62,528 nt of DNA from WLJO01 sp945889085. GTDB lineage: Bacteria > Actinomycetota > Acidimicrobiia > Acidimicrobiales > Ilumatobacteraceae. The translations under genes and the position numbers were made by a program. Position 1 is the first letter of the stretch; each line of letters opens with the position of its first letter. Below the pieces are notes generated by a model. That model worked only from the letters and a program-made list of their open reading frames with translations, did not search any database and was not told the origin of the DNA. Shown here in pieces: positions 25,829-34,953 of this stretch. The stretch is taken from contig CAMDBM010000013.1 in NCBI GenBank assembly GCA_945889085.1, forward strand, positions 1 through 62,528. Reading direction: 5' to 3'.

Positions 25829-27016
25829 TCAGGACACGCGGCACACGAGACCCTTCAGGTACTGGGCCTCGGGAAAGCTGAGCAGCACCGGGTGGTCGCT
25901 GGCCTGGTGCAGCCTGCCGACGACCTGTGCATCTCTCGCGGCGTCGAGCGCGGCATCGGCAACGATCTTCTGGTGCAGTTCGGGGGTCACGCTCCCGCTG
26001 CACGAGAACGTCAGGAGCATCCCGCCGGGCGAGAGCAGCCGGAACGCGAGCCAGTTGAGGTCCTTGTAGGCACGTGCCCCGCGCTCCACCTGGGCCTTGC
26101 TGTGCACCAGTTTCGGCGGGTCGAGGATCACGAGGTCGAACGTGGAGCCCGCGTCCCGGAGCCGGCGCAACTCGGTGAATGCGTCAGCCTCCACGAGGCT
26201 GCCGGTCGGCAGGCCGTTCGCGGCGAGGTTCTCGGCGGCGATGCGGAGCGCGGGACCCGAGGAGTCGACGGTGGTGACCTTGCTCGCACCGCCCTGCCAC
26301 GCGGCAACGCTGAACGCCCCCGTGTATGCGAAGACGTTGAGCACCTTCCGGCCGCGAGCGAGTGCCCGTACGGTGGACCTGCTCTCGCGCTGGTCGAGGT
26401 AGAAGCCGGTCTTGTGACCGCTGCGCACGTCGACGAGGTAGGTCGCACCGTCCTCGCTCACCTCAACGCGTTCGGGTGGCTCCACCCCGCGGAGCAGGCC
26501 CGTGCGCTCGGCGAGGCCCTCGCGCTGTCGAACCTCCACGTCGCTGCGTTCGTAGACCGAGGTAACCCCGTCGAGCGAGAGGCACGCATCGGCGATCGCA
26601 TCCCGCCAGCGGTCCGCGCCGACCCAGGTGAGTTCCATAACCGCCACGGACCCGTACCGGTCGACGATCACCCCGGGCAGGTGGTCGCTCTCGGCGAACA
26701 CGAGCCGCGCAGCGGTGGTGCGCCCGGCAAGGTCGCTCCGGCTCGCCGCAGCACGCCGCACCCGGTCTGCGAAGAACTCGGCGTCGATCACGTCCTGTTC
26801 CATGAACGACCAGATGCGGACCGCGATCTGGGAGTCCGGGCTGTAGGCGCCCCAGGCAAGAAAGGTGCCATCGCTCGCAACCACCCGCACCGTGTCACCG
26901 GCAGATGCTGCGCCTCGAACCGACTCCACGGCCCCTGCGAACACCCACGGATGCCACCGCCGGAGCGATCGGTCCTTGCCCGGGTGCAGGCGTACCACGG
27001 TCGCCCCGGTGCTCAT
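25829..27016 (-). CDS. Class I SAM-dependent rRNA methyltransferase, RlmI-like
   Basis: A 395-residue protein with an N-terminal PUA-like domain (LRRWHPWVFAGAVESV) and a C-terminal Rossmann methyltransferase. Motif I is VLNVFAYTGAFSVAAWQGGA and the catalytic motif is DLVILDPPKL, with a later FSCSGSV. RlmI makes m5C1962 in 23S rRNA in E. coli, and this is the best functional guess. The text SGHKTGFYLDQR is diagnostic of the family. It converges on the epimerase gene with 15 bases between stops. The TetR gene upstream is in the same direction. Confidence 0.9.
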   Translation of the reverse strand: MSTGATVVRLHPGKDRSLRRWHPWVFAGAVESVRGAASAGDTVRVVASDGTFLAWGAYSPDSQIAVRIWSFMEQDVIDAEFFADRVRRAAASRSDLAGRTTAARLVFAESDHLPGVIVDRYGSVAVMELTWVGADRWRDAIADACLSLDGVTSVYERSDVEVRQREGLAERTGLLRGVEPPERVEVSEDGATYLVDVRSGHKTGFYLDQRESRSTVRALARGRKVLNVFAYTGAFSVAAWQGGASKVTTVDSSGPALRIAAENLAANGLPTGSLVEADAFTELRRLRDAGSTFDLVILDPPKLVHSKAQVERGARAYKDLNWLAFRLLSPGGMLLTFSCSGSVTPELHQKIVADAALDAARDAQVVGRLHQASDHPVLLSFPEAQYLKGLVCRVS

Positions 27017-27037
27017 TGCAAGACCATGGCAGGTGGC

Positions 27038-27634
27038 CTACTTCGCCAGCAGGCTGGCGCCCTCGCGAACGAGTCGGTCCGCCTGCTCGGCCGTGAGCCT
27101 GCCCCGGTCGACGAGGTCGGCGATCGTGAGCGCTATCTGCCCCGCGATGAGTACACGGGCGTCAAGGAGTGGATCATCGGGTGCGTCCGTTGGCATCCGC
27201 CGCCACCTCTCCTGCATCCGTTCCTCGATCAGTTCCTGAATCCCGTTCAGTTCGACAGGTCCTGCTCCGACGAGCAGCGTGCGGAGCAACAGCCGGTCCT
27301 CGGCCGGCACTGCGCTCAGTCGGACGAAGATCGAGCGGGCGGCTGCGGAGCGCGAGCGAGCTTCCGAGTTGAATTCGCTCTCGGTGTCGGCCATGAACGT
27401 CATCAGGCGGTCCGCAACGAAGGTTCTGGCCAGCGTGGCGAGGTCCGGGAAGTGGTTGTAGACAAGGCGCCTGCTCACGCCCGCCTCGGCGGCAACGGCA
27501 ACCATCGTGAGCGCGGTGAGTCCGTCTCGGCGAACCACGGCAGTGGTGGCGTCGAGCAACTGGCGTCGGCGCTCGGGGGGCCGCAGGTATGAACGCTTGG
27601 GTGCCGGTAGCTCGGTTTTCGGCATCTCGCTCAC
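27038..27634 (-). CDS. TetR/AcrR family transcriptional regulator
   Basis: A 198-residue regulator. The N-terminal helix-turn-helix runs over RRRQLLDATTAVVRRDG and VAAEAGVSRRLVYNHFPD, about residues 23-70. The C-terminal ligand domain is of an unknown subgroup. It precedes the rRNA methyltransferase by 21 bases and is divergent from the exonuclease gene. Its targets and effector are unknown. Confidence 0.88.
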   Translation of the reverse strand: MSEMPKTELPAPKRSYLRPPERRRQLLDATTAVVRRDGLTALTMVAVAAEAGVSRRLVYNHFPDLATLARTFVADRLMTFMADTESEFNSEARSRSAAARSIFVRLSAVPAEDRLLLRTLLVGAGPVELNGIQELIEERMQERWRRMPTDAPDDPLLDARVLIAGQIALTIADLVDRGRLTAEQADRLVREGASLLAK

Positions 27635-27791
27635 TCCCCGGCAACCTACACGTCCCGGGTAATTCTCGGGGCATGATGGGGCATGCGCACCAAGGGTCGA
27701 CAGGGGGGAACCTTCTCCCGAGCGAGGTCCGTGATCCGATGATCAGCAGTCCCTGGAACGAGGAGTTGCTGCGGGCCCTCAGGTGCAGCGC

Positions 27792-28673
27792 GTGAGGGTC
27801 CATCTCGTCGACGGCACCTATGAACTGTTCCGGCAGCACTACGGCCAGGCATCGCGTCACGGTGGTGCGCCGCCGGGAGCCGCGACGGCCGGTGTTCTCG
27901 CCTCGACGATCGCGCTGCTCGCAGCGGGCGCCACGCACCTAGGAGTGGCCACTGACTCGGTGGTGGAGTCGTTCCGGAACGGGCTGTGGGCCGGGTACAA
28001 GACCGGTGAGGGGCTCGACGAGGAGATCGTGGTGCAGTTCCCGCTGCTCGACGAGGGGCTGGCGGCGCTCGGCGTTGCGCTCTGGCCGATGGTTGAGTTC
28101 GAGGCGGACGACGCCCTCGGGTCGGCTGCTGCGGTTGCCGAGGCCGATGCCCGTGTCGAGCAGGCGATCATCCTCACCCCCGACAAGGACCTCGGCCAGT
28201 GCGTTCGCGGCACCCGGGTGGTGCAGTTCGATCGTCGTAAGAACGAGACCCTCGACGAGGCCGGCGTGATCGCCAAGTTCGGCGTGCCCCCCTCCGCGAT
28301 GGTGGATTACCTCGCGCTGGTCGGTGACACCGCCGACGGCTTTCCCGGGCTGCCGGGTTGGGGGGCCAAGTCGGCATCGGCCCTGCTCGCCCGTTACGGC
28401 CGGCTCGAGGACATCCCTGCGGCCGAGGCGGACTGGGATGTGCCGGGCGGGGTCCGTGGGGCGGCCAAGCTTGCGGCCACGCTGCGGGAACGTTTCGACG
28501 AGGCGCTGCTGTTCCGCAAGGTGGCAACGATCGTTACCACCGTGCCGGTGGGTTCAGTCGACGACTGGCTCTGGCGGGGCCCGACCCCGGCCCTCGCCGC
28601 AGTAGCGGAAAGGCTCGGGGCCCCTGAACTCGTGGAACGTGCCGAAAGAGCAGCAACCCGGCGACTGCGGTGA
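27792..28673 (+). CDS. 5'-3' exonuclease family protein (PIN/FEN-like)
   Basis: A 293-residue flap-nuclease-like protein without a polymerase domain. VHLVDGTYELFRQHYG gives the first metal-binding Asp, EFEADDALGSAA the central acidic cluster and TPDKDLGQCV the next. GDTADGFPGLPGWGAKSASA is the helix-hairpin-helix DNA-binding part. GTG 27792 overlaps the stop of a 40-codon upstream frame (27673-27795) by GTGA and matches the start of the family; GTG 27783 is an alternative. It probably acts in replication or repair. Confidence 0.88.
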   Translation: MRVHLVDGTYELFRQHYGQASRHGGAPPGAATAGVLASTIALLAAGATHLGVATDSVVESFRNGLWAGYKTGEGLDEEIVVQFPLLDEGLAALGVALWPMVEFEADDALGSAAAVAEADARVEQAIILTPDKDLGQCVRGTRVVQFDRRKNETLDEAGVIAKFGVPPSAMVDYLALVGDTADGFPGLPGWGAKSASALLARYGRLEDIPAAEADWDVPGGVRGAAKLAATLRERFDEALLFRKVATIVTTVPVGSVDDWLWRGPTPALAAVAERLGAPELVERAERAATRRLR

Positions 28674-28881
28674 CGGTCAGGCGACCTGCGGCACTCATCA
28701 GCGACTGCTGAAGGCTGCTGGCTTCCGCCCCTGACCTGATTCGCAATGCGGACGTTGCACAGGACCCGACCATCACCGCACTCGTCGGGTTGGACCCTGC
28801 GTACGGTGGGGTCAGCGTACCGTTCCGCTACCGTGTCGGCACCCCTGCGTCGGTACACCCCGGTGTGCCTACAACGGCGTA

Positions 28882-28966
28882 GGAGGGGTGCGAGAGCGGC
28901 CGAATCGGCACGCTTGGAAAGCGTGTGAGGAGCAATCCTCCGTGGGTTCGAATCCCACCCCCTCCG
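28882..28966 (+). tRNA. tRNA-Ser (anticodon GGA)
   Basis: The 7-bp acceptor GGAGGGG/CCCCTCC, anticodon stem CACGC/GCGTG with loop TTGGAAA (anticodon GGA), a long variable arm (TGAGGAGCAATCCTCC) and T-arm GTGGG-TTCGAAT-CCCAC are all visible. Discriminator is G; CCA is not encoded. Four bases later tadA begins. Confidence 0.95.
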
Positions 28967-28970
28967 CTCG

Positions 28971-29432
28971 ATGAGCCAGCAACAGATCCCCGACGACGTG
29001 GCAATGTACGAGGCCCTCGCCGAGGCGCGCGCCGCAGGCGCCCGGGGTGAGGTGCCGGTCGGGGCGGTGGTCGTTCACGAGGGACGGGTGATTGCCCGTC
29101 GCGGGAACGAGCGTGAGGTGTCGGGGGACCCGACCGCCCACGCCGAGGTGCTCGCCCTGCGGGACGCCGCCGGGGTGCTCGGCCGCTGGAGGCTCGACGA
29201 CTGCACACTCGTGGTCACCCTTGAGCCGTGTCTGATGTGCGCTGGGGCGCTACTCAACGCGCGTATCGGACGCCTCGTGTACGGCGCAGCAGACCTCAAG
29301 GCTGGGGCAACCGCGAGCCTCTACAACGTGTGTGCAGACCCTCGCCTGAACCACAACCCGCCCGTGCAACACGGCGTGTGTGCTGCCGAGGCAGCAGAAC
29401 TGCTGAGCACTTTCTTCGCCGAACGCCGCTGA
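28971..29432 (+). CDS. tadA: tRNA-specific adenosine deaminase
   Basis: A 153-residue cytidine-deaminase-fold enzyme that makes inosine at the wobble position of tRNA-Arg(ACG) (EC 3.5.4.33). Zinc-site motifs are TAHAEVLALRDAAG and LEPCLMCAGALLNARIG; GATASLYNV fits the TadA loop. It starts four bases after a tRNA-Ser gene and ends shortly before another, an arrangement common in actinobacteria. Confidence 0.94.
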   Translation: MSQQQIPDDVAMYEALAEARAAGARGEVPVGAVVVHEGRVIARRGNEREVSGDPTAHAEVLALRDAAGVLGRWRLDDCTLVVTLEPCLMCAGALLNARIGRLVYGAADLKAGATASLYNVCADPRLNHNPPVQHGVCAAEAAELLSTFFAERR

Positions 29433-29486
29433 TCGCAGGCTGTTCGGGCCGGTGGCCATCGGCCCCTGACGGATAGCATGACCAAC

Positions 29487-29574
29487 GGAAGGATGCCCGA
29501 GTGGCCGAAGGGACACGCCTCGAAAGCGTGCGAGGTTTTTGCCTCCGTGGGTTCAAATCCCACTCCTTCCGCCA
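29487..29574 (+). tRNA. tRNA-Ser (anticodon CGA)
   Basis: Acceptor GGAAGGA/TCCTTCC, anticodon stem ACGC/GCGT with loop CTCGAAA (anticodon CGA), a long variable arm (CGAGGTTTTTGCCTC) and T-arm GTGGG-TTCAAAT-CCCAC are present. Unlike the tRNA-Ser(GGA) gene, 3' CCA is encoded (29572-29574). Confidence 0.95.
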
Positions 29575-29583
29575 AGCGTTGAA

Positions 29584-29624
29584 CGGCCGGATCGGTACCT
29601 ACCGGTCCGGCCGGACCGTTTTTT
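29584..29624 (+). terminator. Intrinsic terminator after tRNA-Ser(CGA)
   Basis: GC-rich inverted repeats, including the palindrome CGGTCCGGCCGGACCG, are followed directly by TTTTTT at 29619-29624. This is the clearest rho-independent terminator in the window. Confidence 0.85.
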
Positions 29625-29671
29625 CGGGAGAGTAGAGCCGCCCGCCGAAGAATTTCACTAAAAGTGTTCAA

Positions 29672-32326
29672 ATGAACGTTGTCAGCGGCCGCCGGATGCG
29701 GGATCATGGAGTCGGTATCTCTTCCATGACGACTGAACTCCCCCCGTCCCCGCCAGCCCGGCCTGCGGCTCACCGCTTCAAGCCGAGCAGGCGCGTGCCG
29801 AAGTGGCACGTTGTGTACAGCCTGCTCGCACTGTTCGACGTGCTCGTGGTGGGGACCGGCCTGGTGTACGTGCACCGGATCGTGCAGAGCTATCACCGCT
29901 CGGTGTCCACCGCACAGGTGTGGGACACACGGCTCAACCAGGCAAGCACGCTCGACGAGGCTGCAGGGCGCGTGAATCTCGCGGTCGACAGGGTGTTCGC
30001 GAGCCAAGGCACCGAGACCGCCGCGTCCCAGGTGACGCTCGCCGCGAATACCTTCGCCACCCGTGCGCGGGTGCTGCGCACCAGCCTCACCGAGATCGAG
30101 GAAGCGGAGCGCGGCAAGATCCTCGTGGACATCGACAGGGCTGTTCGTGCCGTCGAAGAGATGAAGGAAGCAGCTATCGGTGTGATCACCGAGTTCACGC
30201 GGGGGAACCCGACGGCTGTCGCGTCGGGGATGACGATGTTCTCGGCAGCACAGGTTCGGGCAACGGATGCGCTTCGCGCCCTGCGGGTTGACTTGCGCGG
30301 TGTTCAGGCGCAGGTCTTCGCCCGGCAGGAGGACGAGATAGTCGGGCTCCAGCGCCTCGAGTACCTCATCGGGGGACTCTTCCTCCTCATGGTGCTCGCC
30401 GCCACGGTGTACGGGAGTCGGCTGCGGGGCGAGTTCGAGCGCCGGACAGTCGAGAGCGACGCGCACCTGCGCGAGCTCGAGGAGACCTACGGAGAACTGT
30501 CCGAGGCGCGCGCCGTTCTCGAGGAACGGGTTGCAGCGCGGACCGTCGAACTCGCGCGGGCCAATGACGCGTTGCGCGCCGAGGTAGAGGAACGGCGCCG
30601 GGCAGAGGCGGACCTCCGACTCAGCGAGGAGCGCTACGCGCTTGCCGCGCACAGCGCCAACGACGGCCTTTGGGACTGGGACTTGCGGAGCGGACAGTTC
30701 TACTCGTCCCCGCGCTGGCGAGCGCTGCTCGGTTACGACGACGACGATCTGCGGGGCAACATCAGCGAGTGGATGGACCGGGTGCACCCCGACGACCGTG
30801 TCACGCTGCAGGTGAGGATCGGTACGCACCTGCAGGACCCGTCGCAACCGCTCGAGCTGGAGCACCGCGTGATGCACCGTAACGGCGAGTACCGGTGGAT
30901 GCTCGTGCGCGCCATGGCAGTCAGCGACGACTCCGGGCAGCCGGCGCGCATGGTCGGCTCGCACTCGGACGTGACATCGCGCAAGAACGCAGAGCTCCAG
31001 CTCCTCCACGTTGCCCTCCACGACACGCTGACCGGTTTGCCGAACCGGGCGTATTTCATGGACTGCCTCGACGCAGTCCTCAAGCGTTCGAGAACCCCGT
31101 ATGGCACGCGCTTCGCGGTGCTCTTCATCGACCTCGACCGCTTCAAGGTGGTCAACGACAGCCTTGGTCACGGCACGGGCGACGAACTGCTCATCGAGGT
31201 GGCCAAGCGCCTGAGTGCTGTCGTGCGTCCCGGCGACATGGTCTCCCGTCTCGGTGGTGATGAGTTCACGATCCTGCTCGAGAACCTGGCCTCCGACGAC
31301 AGCGCCACCATGGTCGCGGATCGTCTGCTCCAGTCGCTGAACGAGCCACTGCAGCTCGGTGGCTACGAGGTCCGTGTCGGAGCGAGTATCGGGATCGCCT
31401 TCGGCACTGCTGCGTATCTGGCACCTGGCGAGATCCTGCGGGACGCAGACACGGCGATGTACCAGGCGAAGGCGGACGGCCGTGGCGTCTACCGCATCTT
31501 CGAGTCCTCAATGTATGACGCTGCGCTCGACACGCTCGTTCTCGAGAGCGAGCTGAGCATTGCCGTCGAGCGCGAACAGTTCCGCCTGCAGTACCAGCCG
31601 GTTGTCGATCTGCTCGACGGGCACATCGTTGGGTTCGAGGCGTTCGTGAGGTGGCAGCACCCGGCGCGCGGTCTCATCAGCCCCGCAACCTTCATGAGCA
31701 TTGCGGAGGCAACGGGCGACATCGTCTCCATCGGTCGCTGGGTGCTCGAGCAGGTGTGCCGGCAGATGGCCCTCTGGCGCCATGCGCTTGTCAACAGCGA
31801 TCAGTTCAGTGTCTCGGTGAACGTGTCACCCCGTGAGCTCTGGCAGGTCGACTTTGTCCCGTTCGTGTCCGGGCTGCTCAAGACGCACGGGATCAGGCCG
31901 AGCCAGCTTCGGCTCGAGATCCCCGAGGGAGCGGTAAGCCGCAACCGGGAGGAGACGGCAGCGGTGATGCGGAACCTCGCCGGTCTCGGCATCGCGATCA
32001 GCATCGACGACTACGGAACGGGCAACACGGTGCTGTCGGCCATCAACGAGCTATCGGTGGACACGCTGAAGATCGACCGGTCGTGCCTTGTCGGCCTCAC
32101 CCCGGAGGGGCCGGTGCACGATCTCGTCGCGGCACTCGTCGATACCGCACGGACGCTCCACATCTCCGTGGTGGGCGAGGGGATCGAGACTTCGACGCAG
32201 GAGCAGGTGCTGCTCTCGCTCGGCTGCACGCTTGGCCAGGGGTACTACTACTACGCCCCGCTGGAACCCGATGAGGTTGCCGGCGTGGTGGCAGTGGCGC
32301 CTCAGCGCACGAACACCACCGGATAG
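29672..32326 (+). CDS. Membrane PAS-GGDEF-EAL cyclic-di-GMP protein
   Basis: An 884-residue sensor. Order of parts: a membrane helix (VYSLLALFDVLVVGTGLVYV, ~50-70), an extracytoplasmic helical region, a second helix (~228-247), a coiled coil, a PAS/PAC domain (DGLWDWDLRSGQFYSSPRW to ~450), a GGDEF domain with intact RLGGDEF (~525-532) and an EAL domain. The EAL signature is EAF (GFEAFVRWQHP) and the metal/base motif is SIDDYGTGN, with GEGIET later; diguanylate cyclase activity is likely but phosphodiesterase activity is uncertain. ATG 29672 is the longest start; ATG 29726 (MTTELPPSPP) is as likely. Confidence 0.88.
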   Translation: MNVVSGRRMRDHGVGISSMTTELPPSPPARPAAHRFKPSRRVPKWHVVYSLLALFDVLVVGTGLVYVHRIVQSYHRSVSTAQVWDTRLNQASTLDEAAGRVNLAVDRVFASQGTETAASQVTLAANTFATRARVLRTSLTEIEEAERGKILVDIDRAVRAVEEMKEAAIGVITEFTRGNPTAVASGMTMFSAAQVRATDALRALRVDLRGVQAQVFARQEDEIVGLQRLEYLIGGLFLLMVLAATVYGSRLRGEFERRTVESDAHLRELEETYGELSEARAVLEERVAARTVELARANDALRAEVEERRRAEADLRLSEERYALAAHSANDGLWDWDLRSGQFYSSPRWRALLGYDDDDLRGNISEWMDRVHPDDRVTLQVRIGTHLQDPSQPLELEHRVMHRNGEYRWMLVRAMAVSDDSGQPARMVGSHSDVTSRKNAELQLLHVALHDTLTGLPNRAYFMDCLDAVLKRSRTPYGTRFAVLFIDLDRFKVVNDSLGHGTGDELLIEVAKRLSAVVRPGDMVSRLGGDEFTILLENLASDDSATMVADRLLQSLNEPLQLGGYEVRVGASIGIAFGTAAYLAPGEILRDADTAMYQAKADGRGVYRIFESSMYDAALDTLVLESELSIAVEREQFRLQYQPVVDLLDGHIVGFEAFVRWQHPARGLISPATFMSIAEATGDIVSIGRWVLEQVCRQMALWRHALVNSDQFSVSVNVSPRELWQVDFVPFVSGLLKTHGIRPSQLRLEIPEGAVSRNREETAAVMRNLAGLGIAISIDDYGTGNTVLSAINELSVDTLKIDRSCLVGLTPEGPVHDLVAALVDTARTLHISVVGEGIETSTQEQVLLSLGCTLGQGYYYYAPLEPDEVAGVVAVAPQRTNTTG

Positions 32327-33501
32327 CGCCCGAAATACGGCCGGGTCGTGGAGGCGTCCATCTCCGGTGGGTTGTCGGGGTCGGGGCGACATCCGTTGTC
32401 GAACATCGTCTGGACCGCAACGGGCACGAGCCCGAACAGGTGGTTGTCGAGCACGTCTCCGTCGAGGAAGCGAAGGCCGGCGGCTAGGTCCTGACCGATG
32501 CAGGCGTGCATGCCCTGCCCGAAGCTGAGTCCCCACGGGGCCACCTCTGCGGCCAGCCTGCGGTCCGGGTTGAACTCCTCGGCATCGGCGCCGAACAGTT
32601 CAGGATCGCGGTTGATCACCGTGAGGTCGAGGGTGACCCGATCCCCCTTCACGAACTTCCGCCCGTTCGAGAGCGTGATGTCCTCGAGCGCCCAGCGCAT
32701 GCCGGTTGGGCTCGATGGCTGGAGTCGGATCGTCTCGTGGGTGCAGCGCTGCACGAACATGCGGTCCTCGGTGACGCGGCGTTCGTCCTCGGGGTGGGCA
32801 GCGACCCACTGGAAGATGTTGTGCATGACACGGTTGAACGCCGTCGCACTGGTGTGTGCGCCGGCGAGCAGGTAGAAAGCGATCTCGCGGCGCAGGCTCT
32901 CGTGCGCCATCGGGATCTTGTCTTGGTTGCGCAGCAGCACCGTGAGCACATCGCGCGGTAGGTCCTCCTCGGTGACGCTCCCGGCCGCCAACTGTGCGAG
33001 CAGGCCGGTCCGGCGCTCGATGGCAGGCAGGAGGAACTCGGCGTCGAACTCCTCGAGCTTGGTCCGTACCTCGGCAGCCTTGGCAGCCTTGTCACCCGTG
33101 TAATGGGCGAGTGTGGCGCCCTCGATGAACGTGGTGAGGTACGAGTAGAGGCGGAAGCTCTCCTCCGGTGTGCCGTGGGGACGGTCCACCCCCGAGGTCA
33201 GCGCCGCCAGGTTCATCATCAGTTCGTGACCGAAGCTGACGAGTTCGGCGCGCCCATCGGCGAGGTACGGCGCAACAGTGGTACGGATGATCTCGGGGAA
33301 CAGCGAGTTCTCGTAGTAGGCGAACGTGTCCCGACGGAACAGTCGGTTCTCGAGCCTCCGCCGGTCGCGATGCTCGGCGCCGTGCAGGTTCACGATGACG
33401 TCGGACATGATGACCTCGCCGGCGTCGTAGAGGGCCTGACGGAGGTCTCGGTGCCGGTAGCACTCCTGAGCCTCGGCGAAAGATGTCACGCGTTCGTCCA
33501 C
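32302..33501 (-). CDS. Cytochrome P450
   Basis: A 399-residue bacterial P450. The I-helix oxygen motif is LLAGAHTSATAF, the ExxR motif HETIRLQP lies near residue 259, and the heme loop FGQGMHACIG places the axial cysteine near 333. The family and substrate cannot be assigned from sequence. GTG 33501 (VDERVTSFAEA) is taken as the start because the upstream extension is low-complexity and overlaps the divergent regulatory region. It overlaps the GGDEF/EAL gene by 25 bases at its 3' end. Confidence 0.9.
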   Translation of the reverse strand: MDERVTSFAEAQECYRHRDLRQALYDAGEVIMSDVIVNLHGAEHRDRRRLENRLFRRDTFAYYENSLFPEIIRTTVAPYLADGRAELVSFGHELMMNLAALTSGVDRPHGTPEESFRLYSYLTTFIEGATLAHYTGDKAAKAAEVRTKLEEFDAEFLLPAIERRTGLLAQLAAGSVTEEDLPRDVLTVLLRNQDKIPMAHESLRREIAFYLLAGAHTSATAFNRVMHNIFQWVAAHPEDERRVTEDRMFVQRCTHETIRLQPSSPTGMRWALEDITLSNGRKFVKGDRVTLDLTVINRDPELFGADAEEFNPDRRLAAEVAPWGLSFGQGMHACIGQDLAAGLRFLDGDVLDNHLFGLVPVAVQTMFDNGCRPDPDNPPEMDASTTRPYFGRYPVVFVR

Positions 33502-33607
33502 GGGCGTGATGATACGACGAACGACTCCGCCGCGGCGAGGGGGCGATGTCGCGCCCTTGTTCGATGCTGCGGTTGGGACACGGATGGGGACCTGCGAGCA
33601 TGAGGGG

Positions 33608-33922
33608 ATGAGCGTCGTCAAGATCAATGCAATCAGGGTGCCCGAGGGAATGGGTCCCGAACTCGAGAAGCGATTTGCGGAGCGTGCCCGTTCCGTCGAG
33701 CAGATGCCGGGGTTCGAGGCGTTCGAACTGCTTCGCCCGACCGCCGGCGAGGAGCGCTACTTCGTCTACACGAGGTGGGACTCCGAGGAATCGTTCCAGA
33801 ACTGGGTGAGTAGCCAGGCGTTCCAGCACGGTCACGCGAAAGCGCAGAGCGCCGACGGCAAGCCCGTCGCAGCGGGCGCCGATCTGCTGTCGTTCGAGGT
33901 GGTCCAAAGGATCACAGCGTGA
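33608..33922 (+). CDS. mhuD: Heme-degrading monooxygenase, MhuD-like
   Basis: A 104-residue ferredoxin-like antibiotic-biosynthesis-monooxygenase fold protein. It follows M. tuberculosis MhuD closely: VVKINAIRVPEGMGPELEKR gives Asn7, RYFVYTRWDSEESFQNW gives Trp66, and the heme-ligand His is at 74 or 76 (FQHGHA). MhuD opens heme to mycobilin and releases iron (EC 1.14.99.57). A strong GAGGGG site precedes ATG 33608. Its stop overlaps the GTG of cobT. Confidence 0.9.
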   Translation: MSVVKINAIRVPEGMGPELEKRFAERARSVEQMPGFEAFELLRPTAGEERYFVYTRWDSEESFQNWVSSQAFQHGHAKAQSADGKPVAAGADLLSFEVVQRITA

Positions 33923-34953
33923 CCCTTGTCGCGCCGAGTCTCTGCGCACAGGCGCAGGCGGATGCAACAGCACTCCTCGGTCGGCTCACCAAGCCGGCTG
34001 GTTCGCTCGGTGCGCTCGAGGACCTCGCCGTTCGTCTCGCCGGCATCGAGCGCCGGTGCCCGCCCACTCCGTGGCCGGCGGCAGTAGCAGTGTTCGCTGC
34101 GGATCACGGTGTCGTGGCATCCGGCGTGACACCGTGGCCCCCGGAGGTCACGGCGCAGATGGTGTCGAACATCGCCGCAGGTGGCGCGGCAATCAGTGTG
34201 CTGGCCCGCCAGCACGGCCTGCGACTCGTGGTGGTCGACGTTGGGGTTGCCTCGGCGGTCGGGGCAACGCACAACGTCTGGTCGCACAAGGTGCGGCACG
34301 GATCGGGCGATCTCTCCGTGGGCGCCGCCCTCACGACGAGCGAGGTGGACGCCGCGCTGGAAGTTGGGGCAGAGGTTGCGTCGAGGCTGGTGTCCGAAGG
34401 GTCCCGCTGTCTCCTCACCGGCGAGATGGGCATCGGCAACACCACCCCGGCAGCGGCGGTAATTGCTGCACTCACGGGCGCTGCGCCCGAGGATTGTGTC
34501 GGTCGGGGTACGGGGATCGACGACGTGATGCTTGCGCACAAGCGGCGAATTGTTGCCGCCGCTGTTGCGCGTCTCAGCGAGGGCGCCCAACCGGTTGCGG
34601 TGCTTGCCGAGGTGGGCGGGCTCGAGATAGCGGCACTCGCCGGCTACATCGGTGCGGGTGCCCGTGCCGGGGTGTCGGTACTGCTCGACGGCGTCATCAC
34701 GCTGGCAGGCGCCTGTGTGGCCGAGGCGCTGTGGCCGGGCACCATGCAATCCTGTGTAGCGAGCCACCGCTCGGTCGAACCCGGCGCAAGCGTTGCGCTT
34801 GCACACCTCGGCCTGAGCCCGCTCATCGACCTCGGGATGCGTCTCGGTGAGGGATCGGGTGCCGCAACCGCCTATCCGTTGCTGGTGTCGGCGGCACGGT
34901 TGCTCGGTGAGATGGCCACCTTCGACGGCGCGGGCATTACCGAGAACGAGTAG
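33919..34953 (+). CDS. cobT: Nicotinate-nucleotide-dimethylbenzimidazole phosphoribosyltransferase
   Basis: A 344-residue CobT (EC 2.4.2.21), which makes alpha-ribazole phosphate for the lower ligand of cobalamin. GRLTKPAGSLGALEDLAVRL, FAADHGVVASGVTPWP, LTGEMGIGNTTPAAAV and the catalytic-Glu region near the C-terminus (DLGMRLGEGSGAATA) are present. GTG 33919 overlaps the mhuD stop by four bases. B12 is needed by the ethylmalonyl-CoA mutase about 1.6 kb away. The 3' end overlaps the convergent hydrolase gene by 17 bases. Confidence 0.95.
   Translation: MTLVAPSLCAQAQADATALLGRLTKPAGSLGALEDLAVRLAGIERRCPPTPWPAAVAVFAADHGVVASGVTPWPPEVTAQMVSNIAAGGAAISVLARQHGLRLVVVDVGVASAVGATHNVWSHKVRHGSGDLSVGAALTTSEVDAALEVGAEVASRLVSEGSRCLLTGEMGIGNTTPAAAVIAALTGAAPEDCVGRGTGIDDVMLAHKRRIVAAAVARLSEGAQPVAVLAEVGGLEIAALAGYIGAGARAGVSVLLDGVITLAGACVAEALWPGTMQSCVASHRSVEPGASVALAHLGLSPLIDLGMRLGEGSGAATAYPLLVSAARLLGEMATFDGAGITENE

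Noticed and set aside
28882..29574. Either serine tRNA being selC (tRNA-Sec)
   Set aside because: Both have 7-bp acceptors and anticodons GGA and CGA; tRNA-Sec needs TCA and an 8-bp acceptor.
30120..30190. GAAGGAAGCAG resembling the SRP core
   Set aside because: It is a coding sequence of the GGDEF protein (EMKEAAI) with no flanking structure.
29321..31171. 616-codon frame antisense to the GGDEF protein
   Set aside because: It is a shadow of the real gene, crosses a tRNA gene and a terminator, and has no recognisable domain.
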